DNA of 24,918 nucleotides, taken from CADEED01 sp039930985 (GTDB lineage: Bacteria > Pseudomonadota > Gammaproteobacteria > Steroidobacterales > Steroidobacteraceae). This document shows positions 1 through 8,066 of this stretch, in pieces. The notes beneath the pieces were generated by a model. The model did no database searches, was not told the DNA's origin, and worked only from the letters and a program-made list of their open reading frames with translations. Numbering within the stretch: position 1 is the stretch's first letter; each line of letters opens with the position of its first letter. Both the position numbers and the translations under genes were made by a program. The stretch is taken from the NCBI GenBank assembly GCA_039930985.1, contig JBDTSV010000158.1:1-24918 (forward strand), written 5' to 3'.

Positions 1-180
1 CTGCTTTTCAGCGTGGCGCACCAGCACGATGGTCGTGGTGGTGGCGGAGTTCCAGTATGCGAACGCCATGGCCAGGAAGAACACACCCACAATCGCTAAC
101 AACCACACCGGCGCGAGGAAGGTGCGGCGCCGCCGCGTGAGCGACGGCGACTCGGTTGGCGATTCCGGGGAGTCGTTCAT
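1..180 (-). CDS. Membrane-anchored histidine phosphatase (5' part, cut by window edge)
   Basis: The first 60 codons read from ATG at 178-180 towards the left edge; the rest lies outside the window. After a charged N-terminus with four arginines (residues 16-19), one hydrophobic segment (about 21-43) should anchor the protein in the inner membrane. It is followed by a beta-strand and the motif RHAEK (55-59), the phosphate-binding RHG/RHA signature of the histidine phosphatase (phosphoglycerate mutase-like, SixA-like) superfamily, in which the histidine becomes phosphorylated. The catalytic domain would face the periplasm if the usual positive-inside rule holds. The substrate cannot be told from this fragment. 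It starts 50 bases beyond the end of the decarboxylase-like gene, on the same strand, so the two may be co-transcribed. Confidence 0.75.
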   Translation of the reverse strand, partial: MNDSPESPTESPSLTRRRRTFLAPVWLLAIVGVFFLAMAFAYWNSATTTTIVLVRHAEKQ

Positions 181-229
181 TGCGAGCGTGATGATAGCGG
201 AAATGCAGATGCTGCTCAGCGCGGAGGGG

Positions 230-586
230 TCAGAACGGTCGGTGCTCGAGCTCCGAGGCCACGAAGAAATCCCGCGTGAATCGTAACGCGGCATTGACGT
301 CGAAGCGTTTGCAGGTGAACAGGACCGTGGCGAAGAACCGCTTCTGGCTCCAGACGTACAACGAGATCCCCGAGTCGATCAGGGGGATGAATGCATCGAA
401 GCCGTGGTTTTCCGCTTTGCCGGCGTCGCCCGGCGCGTGAACCATGGGCGGACCGTAAGTGCGCAGACCCAGATGCGCGGCAACGTCGATCAGGTAGGTC
501 TCGACCGCCGCCTGGTCGACCTCGCGCGAATACAGCCCCTCTATGAGCAGCCGCTGCCGGACGATGTCAGGGGCCAGATCCTTCAT
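230..586 (-). CDS. S-adenosylmethionine decarboxylase-like protein with altered active site
   Basis: A 118-residue protein with the size and layout of one chain of bacterial (SpeD/SpeH type) AdoMet decarboxylase, the pyruvoyl enzyme that makes the aminopropyl donor for spermidine. The N-terminal strand (RLLIEGLYS, 12-20) resembles the family's HLLIDLYG. Residues 71-92 align without gaps to the processing and catalytic region of the family (typically ESHxTIHTWPE...FTC). The Asp71-Ser72 pair sits where Glu-Ser is normally cleaved to form the pyruvoyl group, Trp79 is kept, and Cys92 of FTC is kept. The family's two histidines are replaced by Gly73 and Tyr77, and the Pro-Glu after Trp79 is Ser-Gln. 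An AGGA ribosome site lies about 6 bases before the ATG. It may be a decarboxylase of changed specificity or an inactive paralogue. Family fairly sure, activity unknown. Confidence 0.65.
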   Translation of the reverse strand: MKDLAPDIVRQRLLIEGLYSREVDQAAVETYLIDVAAHLGLRTYGPPMVHAPGDAGKAENHGFDAFIPLIDSGISLYVWSQKRFFATVLFTCKRFDVNAALRFTRDFFVASELEHRPF

Positions 587-615
587 GCCCGATTCCTTAG
601 GTTGTGTGCGTAGAA

Positions 616-676
616 AAATGGGGACGCGGTTTGAGCCGCGTCCCCATTTGCTAGCAAACGAGGAACGTCCCCATTT
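616..676. repeat. REP-like palindromic element A, possible terminator
   Basis: A perfect 14-base-pair stem (616-629 with 636-649) closes a six-base loop TTTGAG. It is followed by the 12-base palindrome TTTGCTAGCAAA (647-658) and a third copy of GTCCCCATTT (667-676). The core GTCCCCATTTGCTAGCAAA (640-658) recurs exactly, on the other strand, inside ureD near 12,400. Two scattered copies with nested palindromes are typical of REP/BIME sequences mobilised by RAYT (REP-associated tyrosine) transposases; no such transposase is in the window. On the minus strand the stem is followed by TTTTT, so it may also end transcription from the glycosidase gene before the decarboxylase-like gene. Confidence 0.75.
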
Positions 677-690
677 CTGCCGCCCTCAAC

Positions 691-1878
691 TCAGTTGGTG
701 GCAGGCGCCGGGGCCGGTTCGTTGACGGTCTTCGCGTGGCTGGCCGCGGGGATGTCGTCACCGAGATAAGCGTCGATCGGCTGGATCGTGCCGTCTTCGT
801 TATAGGTGATCTCGATCGGCTGCTTCACATTGCGCAGGTGGTTCACGCCGTTCGAGCGCTGGGTGTCGTGATAGAAGATGTACCACTTGCCATCCACTTC
901 GACGATCGAATGGTGGTTGGTCCAACCCAGCACGGGCATCAGAATGTTGCCCTTGAAGGTGAATGGACCATACGGTGACTTGCCCATCGCATAGGCGATG
1001 AAGTGCGAGTCGCCAGTGGAGTACGAGAAGTAGTAATTGCCCTTGTACTTGTGCACCCAGGAAGCTTCGAAGAAGCGGCGGTCGTGATCCTTCGACAGCA
1101 AAGGTTTGCCTTTCTCGTCGAGGATCTTCACGTCGCGCGGCTTCTCGGCGAGTTCGACCATGCTCTTGTCGAGACGCGCCACTTTCGGAAGCAGCGCCGG
1201 CTTATCGTCAGCGGGCTGCGCGTCGTCGTTCGCATCCCATTTGCCGGTCTTCCAATGCTGCAGCTGTCCGCCCCAGAGGCCGCCGAAGTACATGTAGTAC
1301 TTGCCGTCGTCGTCCTTGAACACGGCCGGGTCCATGCTGAAGCTGTTCTTGATGGCCTCGGGTTGCGCCTTGAACGGCCCCACGGGCGAATCGCCGACGG
1401 CCGCACCGACGCGGAACACGCCTTCCTTGTCCTTCACGGGGAAATACAGGTAGTACTTGCCGTCTTTCTCGGCGGCATCCGGTGCCCACATCTTCTCGCT
1501 GGCCCACGGCACGTCCTTGATGTCGAGCGCGACCGGATTGACCGTGACCGGGCCACCGATGCTGTCCATCGACAACACCTGGTAGTCCTTCATGGCGTAC
1601 TGGTTGCCCAGGTCGTCGCTCGGAATGCCCGAGTCGAAGTCATGCGAGCCATAGATGTAGATCTTGCCGCCAAACACATGGGCGGACGGATCGGCGGAGT
1701 AGGCTTCAATGGCCAGCGGCTGGGTCAGGAACTGGGCCGGATCGGCGCCCGCGGGTGCGGCCGGCTTCGGCGCTTCAGCGACCGGTGGCGGAGGGGGTGG
1801 TTCTTTCTTCGCGCAAGCAGCGAGGAAAGTGGCTGACGCGGCAATACTCGTGATTGCCACGAAAAGGGTTCGTTGCAT
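691..1878 (-). CDS. GH43-type glycoside hydrolase lipoprotein
   Basis: A 395-residue secreted lipoprotein. The signal peptide ends in a lipobox LAAC with Cys22, followed by a proline/alanine-rich linker (about 27-47). The rest resembles the five-bladed beta-propeller of glycoside hydrolase clan GH-F, family 43 (beta-xylosidase/alpha-L-arabinofuranosidase type). The expected acidic residues are present: Asp63 (ADPSA, general base), Asp183 (SMDPAVF, pKa modulator) and Glu271 (FFEAS, general acid). A His pair at 322-323 (WTNHHS) and repeated blade motifs such as GKYYLYF, GKYYMYF and GNYYFSYS (140-146, 192-198, 280-287) support the fold. The likely role is trimming of plant-polysaccharide side chains at the cell surface or in the periplasm. 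No sugar transporter or regulator lies nearby, so the substrate is open. The 55 bases to the preceding lipoprotein gene suggest co-transcription with it. Confidence 0.8.
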   Translation of the reverse strand: MQRTLFVAITSIAASATFLAACAKKEPPPPPPVAEAPKPAAPAGADPAQFLTQPLAIEAYSADPSAHVFGGKIYIYGSHDFDSGIPSDDLGNQYAMKDYQVLSMDSIGGPVTVNPVALDIKDVPWASEKMWAPDAAEKDGKYYLYFPVKDKEGVFRVGAAVGDSPVGPFKAQPEAIKNSFSMDPAVFKDDDGKYYMYFGGLWGGQLQHWKTGKWDANDDAQPADDKPALLPKVARLDKSMVELAEKPRDVKILDEKGKPLLSKDHDRRFFEASWVHKYKGNYYFSYSTGDSHFIAYAMGKSPYGPFTFKGNILMPVLGWTNHHSIVEVDGKWYIFYHDTQRSNGVNHLRNVKQPIEITYNEDGTIQPIDAYLGDDIPAASHAKTVNEPAPAPATN

Positions 1879-1933
1879 GGTTCGCGCTCTCTGTGTAATG
1901 GAAGGGTCCGCGCGGCGGAAAATACCACTTCGC

Positions 1934-2572
1934 TCAGGAATTGGGCATTACCGCAAGGACTACCCGGCCGGGCCAGGTCGCCTTGCTGTACACGCCGCTG
2001 CCCTCGGGCTGCCGGATCCACAGGTAACCCGCTTCCTTCGCTTCGATATCGAAGCGCAGGTTGCGGCCCTCGTGGACGATCTCGCCGCGGATGCGCGCGG
2101 GTCGATCCAGGTACACGAGCATGAGCTTGGTGCCGGTGTCGGCATCTAACCACTCGCACACGCCCACGGGCGCGATGCCATCGACCGGCAGCACGAACGG
2201 CGACAACCGGGCGATGCGTGCCGCGGCGGGCTCGATGATCATCCACTTCTGGGAGAATTCGGTGGGTATGAGCGCCTTCGCGAGCTTCTCGTGGCTCTTG
2301 TTCAGGTCGAGCACGAAGCTCAAGTCCGGATTGAAAGTGACCGGCGCCAGCTCGCCGGCGTTTGGCGCGCCGTAGATGTCGCCCACCACGTAGGGAACCC
2401 AGAGTCGCAACTTCTGCGCCGGCACCGCGCGCGGAGTCTTGCCGTCCGCAGCAAGGAAAGCCACGTGCGATTTGAGGACCCAGTCAACCCGCACCGGCGT
2501 CACCGGCTCTTCGGGAGCGGTGCAAGCGCCCAGGGACAACAGGGCGCAGACAGTGGCGATACGCGGATTCAT
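1934..2572 (-). CDS. Lipoprotein of unknown function
   Basis: A 212-residue protein with a short signal peptide and lipobox LGAC (14-17), so probably anchored to a membrane through Cys17. The mature part is predicted to be mainly beta, with aromatic-rich strands and a conspicuous C-terminal stretch RFDIEAKEAGYLWIRQPE (about 174-191). I do not recognise the family and assign no function. It lies just upstream of the glycosidase on the same strand, so the pair is probably one transcript. Its start codon is 94 bases from the divergently transcribed MAPEG gene. Confidence 0.6.
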   Translation of the reverse strand: MNPRIATVCALLSLGACTAPEEPVTPVRVDWVLKSHVAFLAADGKTPRAVPAQKLRLWVPYVVGDIYGAPNAGELAPVTFNPDLSFVLDLNKSHEKLAKALIPTEFSQKWMIIEPAAARIARLSPFVLPVDGIAPVGVCEWLDADTGTKLMLVYLDRPARIRGEIVHEGRNLRFDIEAKEAGYLWIRQPEGSGVYSKATWPGRVVLAVMPNS

Positions 2573-2666
2573 GGCCGGCGATTCTACGGTGACGGACCGC
2601 TTTAAGGTCGATCGGCTATATATTTGCGACGCAGTTAAAACCCCTGACTACCCCCGGAGCTTTCCT
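2573..2666. promoter_or_regulatory. Divergent intergenic region with AT-rich promoter-like core
   Basis: This 94-base gap separates the minus-strand lipoprotein from the plus-strand MAPEG gene and must hold both start signals. The AT-rich run GGCTATATATTTGC (about 2616-2629) stands out in the GC-rich surroundings and contains TATATT, a reasonable plus-strand -10 hexamer. No convincing -35 box at 16-18 bases is visible. The call rests on position and base composition. Confidence 0.35.
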
Positions 2667-3068
2667 ATGGTTCTTCTCGTCCTGTTAGTGCTCGCTTTGT
2701 TCGTTATGCAAACTCTGCTACCCGGACGCTTTCGCGAGCCGCCGCCGGACGGAATCAAGGGAGTGGTCACCGAGAATCTCGGCAATCGCGATCATGTACG
2801 GCCGCTGACCGTGGTCGGCCAGCGCGCGACGCGCGCGCTCGCGAACATGCAGGAAGCGCTGCCAGTGTTCCTGGCCCTGGCGTTGATGAACATGATCGTC
2901 GCGCCCTCGGCTGGCCTCGCGGTCACCGGTGCCACGGTGTTTTTTGTCGCCCGAGCCGTGTACGTCGTGGTCTACCTGTCGGGGTTGGCGGTGGTACGCA
3001 CGCTGGTGTGGATCGTGGGCTGGGTGGGCTTAGGCCTGATGATCGCGCCGCTCATCGACAAGATCTGA
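2667..3068 (+). CDS. MAPEG family integral membrane protein
   Basis: A 133-residue membrane protein with four hydrophobic segments (about 1-17, 62-80, 82-105 and 108-130). The region NLGNRDHVRPLTVVGQRA (37-54) followed by RALANMQEALPVF (56-68) matches bacterial MAPEG (membrane-associated eicosanoid/glutathione metabolism) proteins, where Arg, Asn and Glu of this helix contribute to glutathione binding. The open frame extends 76 codons further upstream, but that part overlaps the divergent lipoprotein gene and is not membrane-like. ATG at 2667 has GGAG at 2656-2659 with good spacing and is preferred. Substrate unknown; glutathione-linked peroxide or lipid detoxification is the family theme. 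Confidence 0.8.
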   Translation: MVLLVLLVLALFVMQTLLPGRFREPPPDGIKGVVTENLGNRDHVRPLTVVGQRATRALANMQEALPVFLALALMNMIVAPSAGLAVTGATVFFVARAVYVVVYLSGLAVVRTLVWIVGWVGLGLMIAPLIDKI

Positions 3069-3073
3069 AAAAC

Positions 3074-3110
3074 GAGAAGCCCCCGGCCCTTGCCGGACCG
3101 GAGGCTTCTC
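3074..3110 (-). terminator. Hairpin terminator between convergent genes
   Basis: GAGAAGCC (3074-3081) pairs with GGCTTCTC (3103-3110), with further partial CCGG/CCGG pairing inside. On the minus strand the hairpin is followed by GTTTTTCA, an acceptable U-tract, so it best serves the minus-strand lipoprotein gene ending at 3150. On the plus strand, downstream of the MAPEG gene, there is no T-run. Confidence 0.6.
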
Positions 3111-3149
3111 CACCACTAACGATCTTCGAATCGCCGATCGAGGCGGCGC

Positions 3150-3584
3150 TCAGGAAGTCTTCGCGTCTTCAGGCGTGATCGGCTGCGGCTTCTTCATCTG
3201 TTCGCGCATGAGTTTGCGATCTGCCTTCAGCTGCTTGGTGTCGAGCGGACGGATCTCGTTGATGAGGCAGCGATCGCGACCCACGATGACCTTCTCGAAT
3301 CGGTCGACCGTGTGGGCGGTGGAAGTGACGGCAATCGCGTTCGCGAACTGCAGATCGGGGCAATAGCCCGTGACGGTGAGCAGATAGGCCTTGTTCATGC
3401 CGGACCAGATCACGACCTGGTCTTTCGACACGGCTGACCAGCCGTCGAAATTGGGCATGTAAAACGACTTGACCGGCTCGCCCGCGTAGTCGGTGTAGTC
3501 CAGCTTTGGTCCGGTGGCGCAACCGGTGAACAACGCGGCGGCGATGAGGCTGGTGAGGACACCAGAAACCTGAGAAATTTTCAT
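3150..3584 (-). CDS. DUF6491-like lipoprotein
   Basis: A 144-residue small lipoprotein with signal peptide and lipobox FTGC (19-22). The chosen ATG (3582-3584) is preceded by AAGAGGTG, a good ribosome site; the open frame extends 22 codons further but without such a site. The mature part has the pattern of the DUF6491 family: a DGWSAV block, then VVIWSGMNKAYLLTV, then CPDLQFANAIAVTST, then a C-terminal RCLINEIRPLD. The two cysteines in CPDL and RCLI may form a disulphide. Members are common in Xanthomonadales-type genomes and have no known function. The C-terminus is rich in Lys and Gln. Confidence 0.65.
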   Translation of the reverse strand: MKISQVSGVLTSLIAAALFTGCATGPKLDYTDYAGEPVKSFYMPNFDGWSAVSKDQVVIWSGMNKAYLLTVTGYCPDLQFANAIAVTSTAHTVDRFEKVIVGRDRCLINEIRPLDTKQLKADRKLMREQMKKPQPITPEDAKTS

Positions 3585-3680
3585 AGACACCTCTTGCGAA
3601 ATACGACTCACATGCGGTGAGTGGAGTTCCCGCTGTGCAGGGTTCCTCAAGAAACGCTAATAGTCGCGTTCATGTTCAGT

Positions 3681-6600
3681 TCAGCTCGAGCCGTTCAGAT
3701 CGAGCTTGTCGCCAACCATACGCCGGATGGCCACGTAAAAAACAGGCGCCAGCAGCACACCGAGGATCGCGGCCGACAACATGCCGCCGACGACACCCGT
3801 ACCGAGCGCGCGGCGCGCATTGGCGCCTGCGCCGGTGGCGAACACCAGCGGCAACACGCCCAGGATGAAGGCAAAGGATGTCATCAGAATGGGGCGAAGT
3901 CGCAGGCGCGCGGCTTCGATGACCGAGTCATAAAGGCCCTTGCCACGCTTCTGTTCCTCGAGCGCGAACTCGACGATCAGGATGGCGTTCTTGGCCGACA
4001 AACCGATGATGGTGATGAGGCCGACCTTGAAGAACACATCGTTGGGCATCTGGCCGAGCTTGGCCGCAAACACGGCGCCGATGATGCCCACCGGCACCAC
4101 CAGCAGCACGGCGAGCGGCGTCGCCCAGCTCTCGTAAAGCGCGGCCAGGCACAGGAACACCACGAGAATGGACAGCGCGAACAGCATCGGCGCCTCGGCG
4201 CCGGAGAGCAATTCCTGGAAAGACTGCCCGGCCCAATCGAAACCAAAGCCTGGTGGCAGATCCTGGCGCACGATCCGCTCCATCTCTTTCATGGCTTCGC
4301 CCGAGCTCTTGCCCACCTTCGGGCCACCATTCAGCTGGATCGCCGGGAAGCCATTGAAGCGCGCCTGCGATGGCGCCGCCACCGTCCATTGGGAACGCAA
4401 CACCGACGACAGCGGCACCATGCCATCCGACGCGGTGTCACCGGCGAAGGAGAAACGGTTCGTATCCGCCGTGGTGCCCGCCGGTAGATAGAAGCGCCCC
4501 AGTGATTCCTCGTTCATGCGGAATGGCGCGTCGGCCTGCATGGTCACGCGAAGCACGCGCCCTTCGAAGACAAAATCGTTCACGTATACCGGAGCAAGCA
4601 TGAGTTGCACGGCGGTGTAAACATCGCCGATGGGCAGTCCCATGGACTGGGCCTGTTCACGGTCGAGCGTGAGGTTGAGCTGCGGCGCCGGCGGCAATTC
4701 ATTCGGCTGGACGCCTTCGAGGGTCGGGTTGTTACCAGCCTTGCCTAACAATGCACCCATGGCGCCATACAGCGCCGGTCGGCCCACGGACTTGCGGTCC
4801 TCCAGCCAGAATTCGAAGCCGCCAAAATTGCCGAGTCCGGGGATGGTCGGGAAATTGACAAAGATGCCGATGCCATCGGCCTGGCTGAATCCAAGGCCCT
4901 TGGCATAGTCGTTGAATTCAGTAGCCGTGGCCTTTCGGTGGCCATAGTCCTTGAGCTTGATGAAGAACATGCCGACGCCCTCACCGCTGCCGATGAAGCT
5001 GAAGCCGGTTACCTCGAATACCGAGTCCACGGCTTCGTGCTTGCGCAGTTGCTCGCTGACGCTGCGCATGAACTCGCGCGTGCGCGGCTGACTGGTGCCG
5101 GGCGGCATCAGCACCATGCCGATGGTGAAGCCCTGGTCTTCCTCGGGCACGAAACTGCCCGGCAACTTGAAGAACAACACGAAGAAGCCGACCACGAACA
5201 ACACGAGGCAGCCGGCCAGCCAGAACCGCTGATGACGCATCGAGAACTTCACCGACCGGATGTAGGTGTTCTGCGTCCTGCCATAGGTGCGATTGAACAG
5301 CTTGAAGAATCGATTTTCCTTGAGGTGCTCGGGGCGCAGCAGCGTGGCGCACAGCGCCGGCGTCAGCGACAGCGCGAGGAAAGCCGAAAACCCCATGGAA
5401 ATCGCGATGGTCATCGCGAACTGCTTGTAGATCATGCCCACCGAACCGGTCTGCAGCGCGCTCGGGATGAACACCGCTGCGAGCACCACGGAAATCGCGA
5501 TGATCGGGTTCGTGATCTGCGTCATCGCCTTGCGTGTCGCATCCTTCGGTGAAAGATGCTCCTCGCGCATGATGCGTTCGACCGACTCGATGACCACGAT
5601 GGCGTCGTCCACCACGATGCCGATGGCCAGCACCATGCCGAACAACGTCAGCTGATTGATGGAGAAACCGAACACGGACATGCCGATAAACGCGCCCATG
5701 AGCGCCACCGGCACGACCAGCGTCGGGATGAGCGTGGCGCGGAAGCTCTGCAGGAACACTAACATCACGATGAACACTAGCGTCACGGCGATGCACAGCG
5801 TGATCACCACCTCGTGAATGGCGGCATTGATGAAGACAGTTGCATCGAATGGCAGGAACCACTCGACGCCCGCGGGGAAACTCGGCGCCAGCTCATTCAT
5901 GCGCGCCTTGACCTGCCGGGCGACCTCGAGCGCATTCGCGCCCGGCGACAGCAGGACTCCGAAGCCCGCGACGGGCTGATTGTTGAGGCGCACGTCGAAG
6001 GAATAGGTGTTGAGACCGAGATTGACGCGCGCCACGTCTTTCAGTCGCACGCTGGTGCCGTTGGCTTCAGTACGCAGAATGACGTTTTCGAATTCTTCCT
6101 TGGTACTGAACTGGGCCTCCGCGGACACCGGCGCCACCACCTGTTGTCCTTGCGTCGCGGGCTGTTCGCCAAGCGCGCCGGTCGCGAACTGCACGTTCTG
6201 GCCGCGGACCTTGGCCAGCACGTCGGCCGCGCTCAGGCGGAAGGCACGCAGCTTGTCCGGGTTCAGCCAGATGCGCATCGAGTACTCAGCGCCGAACTGT
6301 TGAGTCTGGCCGACGCCGGGGATGCGCGAGATCGGGTCGAGCACCTGCGCGGCCACAATGTTGTTCAGCACGTCCGAAGGAACGCTGTTGTCCTTCGAAC
6401 TGAGGCTCACGGCCATGAGAAAGCCGGAGTTGACCTTCGCCACCTGCAGTCCTTGCAGGACCACGTCTCGCGGCAGCCGCGGCTCGGCCAGCGTCACGCG
6501 GTTCTGCACCTGCACAGCCGCGGTGTCCGGGTTGGTTCCCGCTTTGAAGAACAACGTGATGCCACCGGCGCCGTTCGAGGACGACGACTGGAAATACATC

Positions 6601-6824
6601 AAGTTGTCGATACCGGTGAGCTGCTGCTCGATGACCTGAACGACGGTGCGCTCGATGACATCGGCATTGGCACCGGGATACGTGGCACTGATCGATACCT
6701 GTGGCGGCGCCACGTCCGGGTACGCCTCGGCCGGCAGCGAGCGGATCGCGAAGAGTCCGCCGAGGGTGATGATGATGGCGATCACCCACGCAAATACCGG
6801 GCGATCGATGAAAAATTGCGGCAT
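3681..6824 (-). CDS. RND multidrug efflux pump, HAE1 family (AcrB/MexB-like)
   Basis: A 1047-residue inner-membrane transporter with the length and architecture of AcrB-type proton-driven drug exporters: a first transmembrane helix after MPQFFIDRPVFAWV, two large periplasmic loops, and two groups of transmembrane helices. The proton-relay aspartates are present in TM4 (IGIVVDDAIVV, Asp406-Asp407), as are the TM10 lysine (LSAKNAILIVEFA) and the TM12 threonine region (ILMTSFAFILG). N-terminal YPDVAPPQV and SSSSNGAGGITLFF are typical of HAE1 pumps. The pump works as a trimer with the membrane fusion protein encoded immediately upstream (21-base gap). No outer-membrane channel follows, so a TolC/OprM-type partner from elsewhere is needed. 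Substrates cannot be read from the sequence. Confidence 0.95.
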   Translation of the reverse strand: MPQFFIDRPVFAWVIAIIITLGGLFAIRSLPAEAYPDVAPPQVSISATYPGANADVIERTVVQVIEQQLTGIDNLMYFQSSSSNGAGGITLFFKAGTNPDTAAVQVQNRVTLAEPRLPRDVVLQGLQVAKVNSGFLMAVSLSSKDNSVPSDVLNNIVAAQVLDPISRIPGVGQTQQFGAEYSMRIWLNPDKLRAFRLSAADVLAKVRGQNVQFATGALGEQPATQGQQVVAPVSAEAQFSTKEEFENVILRTEANGTSVRLKDVARVNLGLNTYSFDVRLNNQPVAGFGVLLSPGANALEVARQVKARMNELAPSFPAGVEWFLPFDATVFINAAIHEVVITLCIAVTLVFIVMLVFLQSFRATLIPTLVVPVALMGAFIGMSVFGFSINQLTLFGMVLAIGIVVDDAIVVIESVERIMREEHLSPKDATRKAMTQITNPIIAISVVLAAVFIPSALQTGSVGMIYKQFAMTIAISMGFSAFLALSLTPALCATLLRPEHLKENRFFKLFNRTYGRTQNTYIRSVKFSMRHQRFWLAGCLVLFVVGFFVLFFKLPGSFVPEEDQGFTIGMVLMPPGTSQPRTREFMRSVSEQLRKHEAVDSVFEVTGFSFIGSGEGVGMFFIKLKDYGHRKATATEFNDYAKGLGFSQADGIGIFVNFPTIPGLGNFGGFEFWLEDRKSVGRPALYGAMGALLGKAGNNPTLEGVQPNELPPAPQLNLTLDREQAQSMGLPIGDVYTAVQLMLAPVYVNDFVFEGRVLRVTMQADAPFRMNEESLGRFYLPAGTTADTNRFSFAGDTASDGMVPLSSVLRSQWTVAAPSQARFNGFPAIQLNGGPKVGKSSGEAMKEMERIVRQDLPPGFGFDWAGQSFQELLSGAEAPMLFALSILVVFLCLAALYESWATPLAVLLVVPVGIIGAVFAAKLGQMPNDVFFKVGLITIIGLSAKNAILIVEFALEEQKRGKGLYDSVIEAARLRLRPILMTSFAFILGVLPLVFATGAGANARRALGTGVVGGMLSAAILGVLLAPVFYVAIRRMVGDKLDLNGSS

Positions 6825-6845
6825 GGCCTGTCCCGGAGTCGCTAG

Positions 6846-8009
6846 TTAGTTGGCGCTGGTGCCGCCGGCGGGCTTGGCAGGTTCGGCCGCCGGTAGTGGC
6901 GTCGCCTTGACGGGCATGCCCGGCTGGATCTTCTGCAGGTTGTTGACGATCACCTGGTCGCCGTCGGCGAGACCACTGGAGATGATCGACTCGTTGTTGA
7001 CCACCGAGACGATCTCGACGCGTTTCTGCGCCACCATGCCGTCGGCGCCGGCCACCAGCACATACGCGCCCTGCCCGTCGCGCTGCACGGCAAGCTGCGA
7101 CACACGAAATCCCTTGTTCAAGGTGCCGACGGTCAGCCGCACGTTCACGTACATGCCCGGCAGAAGCACGCGGTTCGGATTGGCCACCTTGCCCCGGAAT
7201 GCGACGGCGCTGGTGGTGGGGTTCACGCTGTAGTCCGAGAAATCGAGCGTCCCCGTTTCGTCGTACAGGCTGCCGTCGGCGCGCACCAGGCGAACCTCGG
7301 CGAGCGAGCCCTCGGCGAGTGCCACGGCACCCGACGCCTGCGCGCGCTGCAGCCGCTCGAACTCCGCTGCCGGCTGGTCGAAATACACGTAGATGGGATC
7401 CACCTGCTCGATGGTAGTTAGAAGCGTGGCCTCGCCCTGCCCCACGAGTGCACCCTCGAGCACGCGCAACTGGCTGGCGCGACCGGAGATTGGCGCGGTG
7501 ATCGTGGCGTAGCCGAGATTTATCCGCGCCGTCTGAACCTGAGCGCGCGCCGCCGATACCTGCGCGGCCGAGGATCGTTCCAAAGCCTCGGAGTCGTCGA
7601 GCTGCATGCGCGAAACGAGTTGCTGCTTGGACAGCTCGCGGTTGCGGTTGGCGGTCACCCGTGCATTGGTAGCCGCCGCTTCGGCCTGCTCCAGGTTGGC
7701 ACTGGCTGCGGCGACCTGCGCACGGTACGGCGCGGTGTCGATGACCACGAGGGGGTCGCCCTCTTTGACCAAGGAGCCTTCCTTGTACAGGCGTTTCTGC
7801 AGCACCCCGGGAACGCGGGCGCGCACATCGGAGGCGCGCGTCGGCGCGAGGCGCCCGGAAGCTTCGCGCACCAGCGGTACGGGACCTGCGTGCACCACGA
7901 CCACGCCGACTTCAGGAGGCGGCGGCTGCTGCTGAGCCTCCTGCTTGCTGCAAGCGGCGACCAACAAGGCGGCTACAGCCGCTGAAATCAGCTGAACGCG
8001 TAAAAGCAT
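6846..8009 (-). CDS. RND efflux membrane fusion protein (AcrA/MexA-like)
   Basis: A 387-residue periplasmic adaptor lipoprotein. The signal peptide ends in VAAC with Cys20, followed by a Gln/Pro-rich linker. The HlyD/AcrA order is visible: a lipoyl half (GVLQKRLYKEGSLVKEGDPLVVID, about 68-91), a coiled-coil hairpin rich in Ala, Gln and Arg (about 96-160), the second lipoyl half (INLGYATITAPISGR), then beta-barrel and membrane-proximal domains. The C-terminal tail is Pro/Ala/Lys-rich. It forms an operon with the pump gene. The gap to the end of ureF is only 57 bases, with no clear terminator, so read-through from the urea operon is possible. No strong ribosome site is seen before the ATG (AAAAATAAA). 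Confidence 0.93.
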   Translation of the reverse strand: MLLRVQLISAAVAALLVAACSKQEAQQQPPPPEVGVVVVHAGPVPLVREASGRLAPTRASDVRARVPGVLQKRLYKEGSLVKEGDPLVVIDTAPYRAQVAAASANLEQAEAAATNARVTANRNRELSKQQLVSRMQLDDSEALERSSAAQVSAARAQVQTARINLGYATITAPISGRASQLRVLEGALVGQGEATLLTTIEQVDPIYVYFDQPAAEFERLQRAQASGAVALAEGSLAEVRLVRADGSLYDETGTLDFSDYSVNPTTSAVAFRGKVANPNRVLLPGMYVNVRLTVGTLNKGFRVSQLAVQRDGQGAYVLVAGADGMVAQKRVEIVSVVNNESIISSGLADGDQVIVNNLQKIQPGMPVKATPLPAAEPAKPAGGTSAN

Positions 8010-8066
8010 TTTATTTTTGGCACGGCGGGGGTTGAAGTGATCGCCGGCGGTGACGGCAATTCTAGC

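Noticed and set aside
29..286. Plus-strand 85-codon frame at the left edge
   Set aside because: It is antisense to the histidine phosphatase fragment, whose RHAEK motif and membrane anchor make the minus strand the real coding strand.
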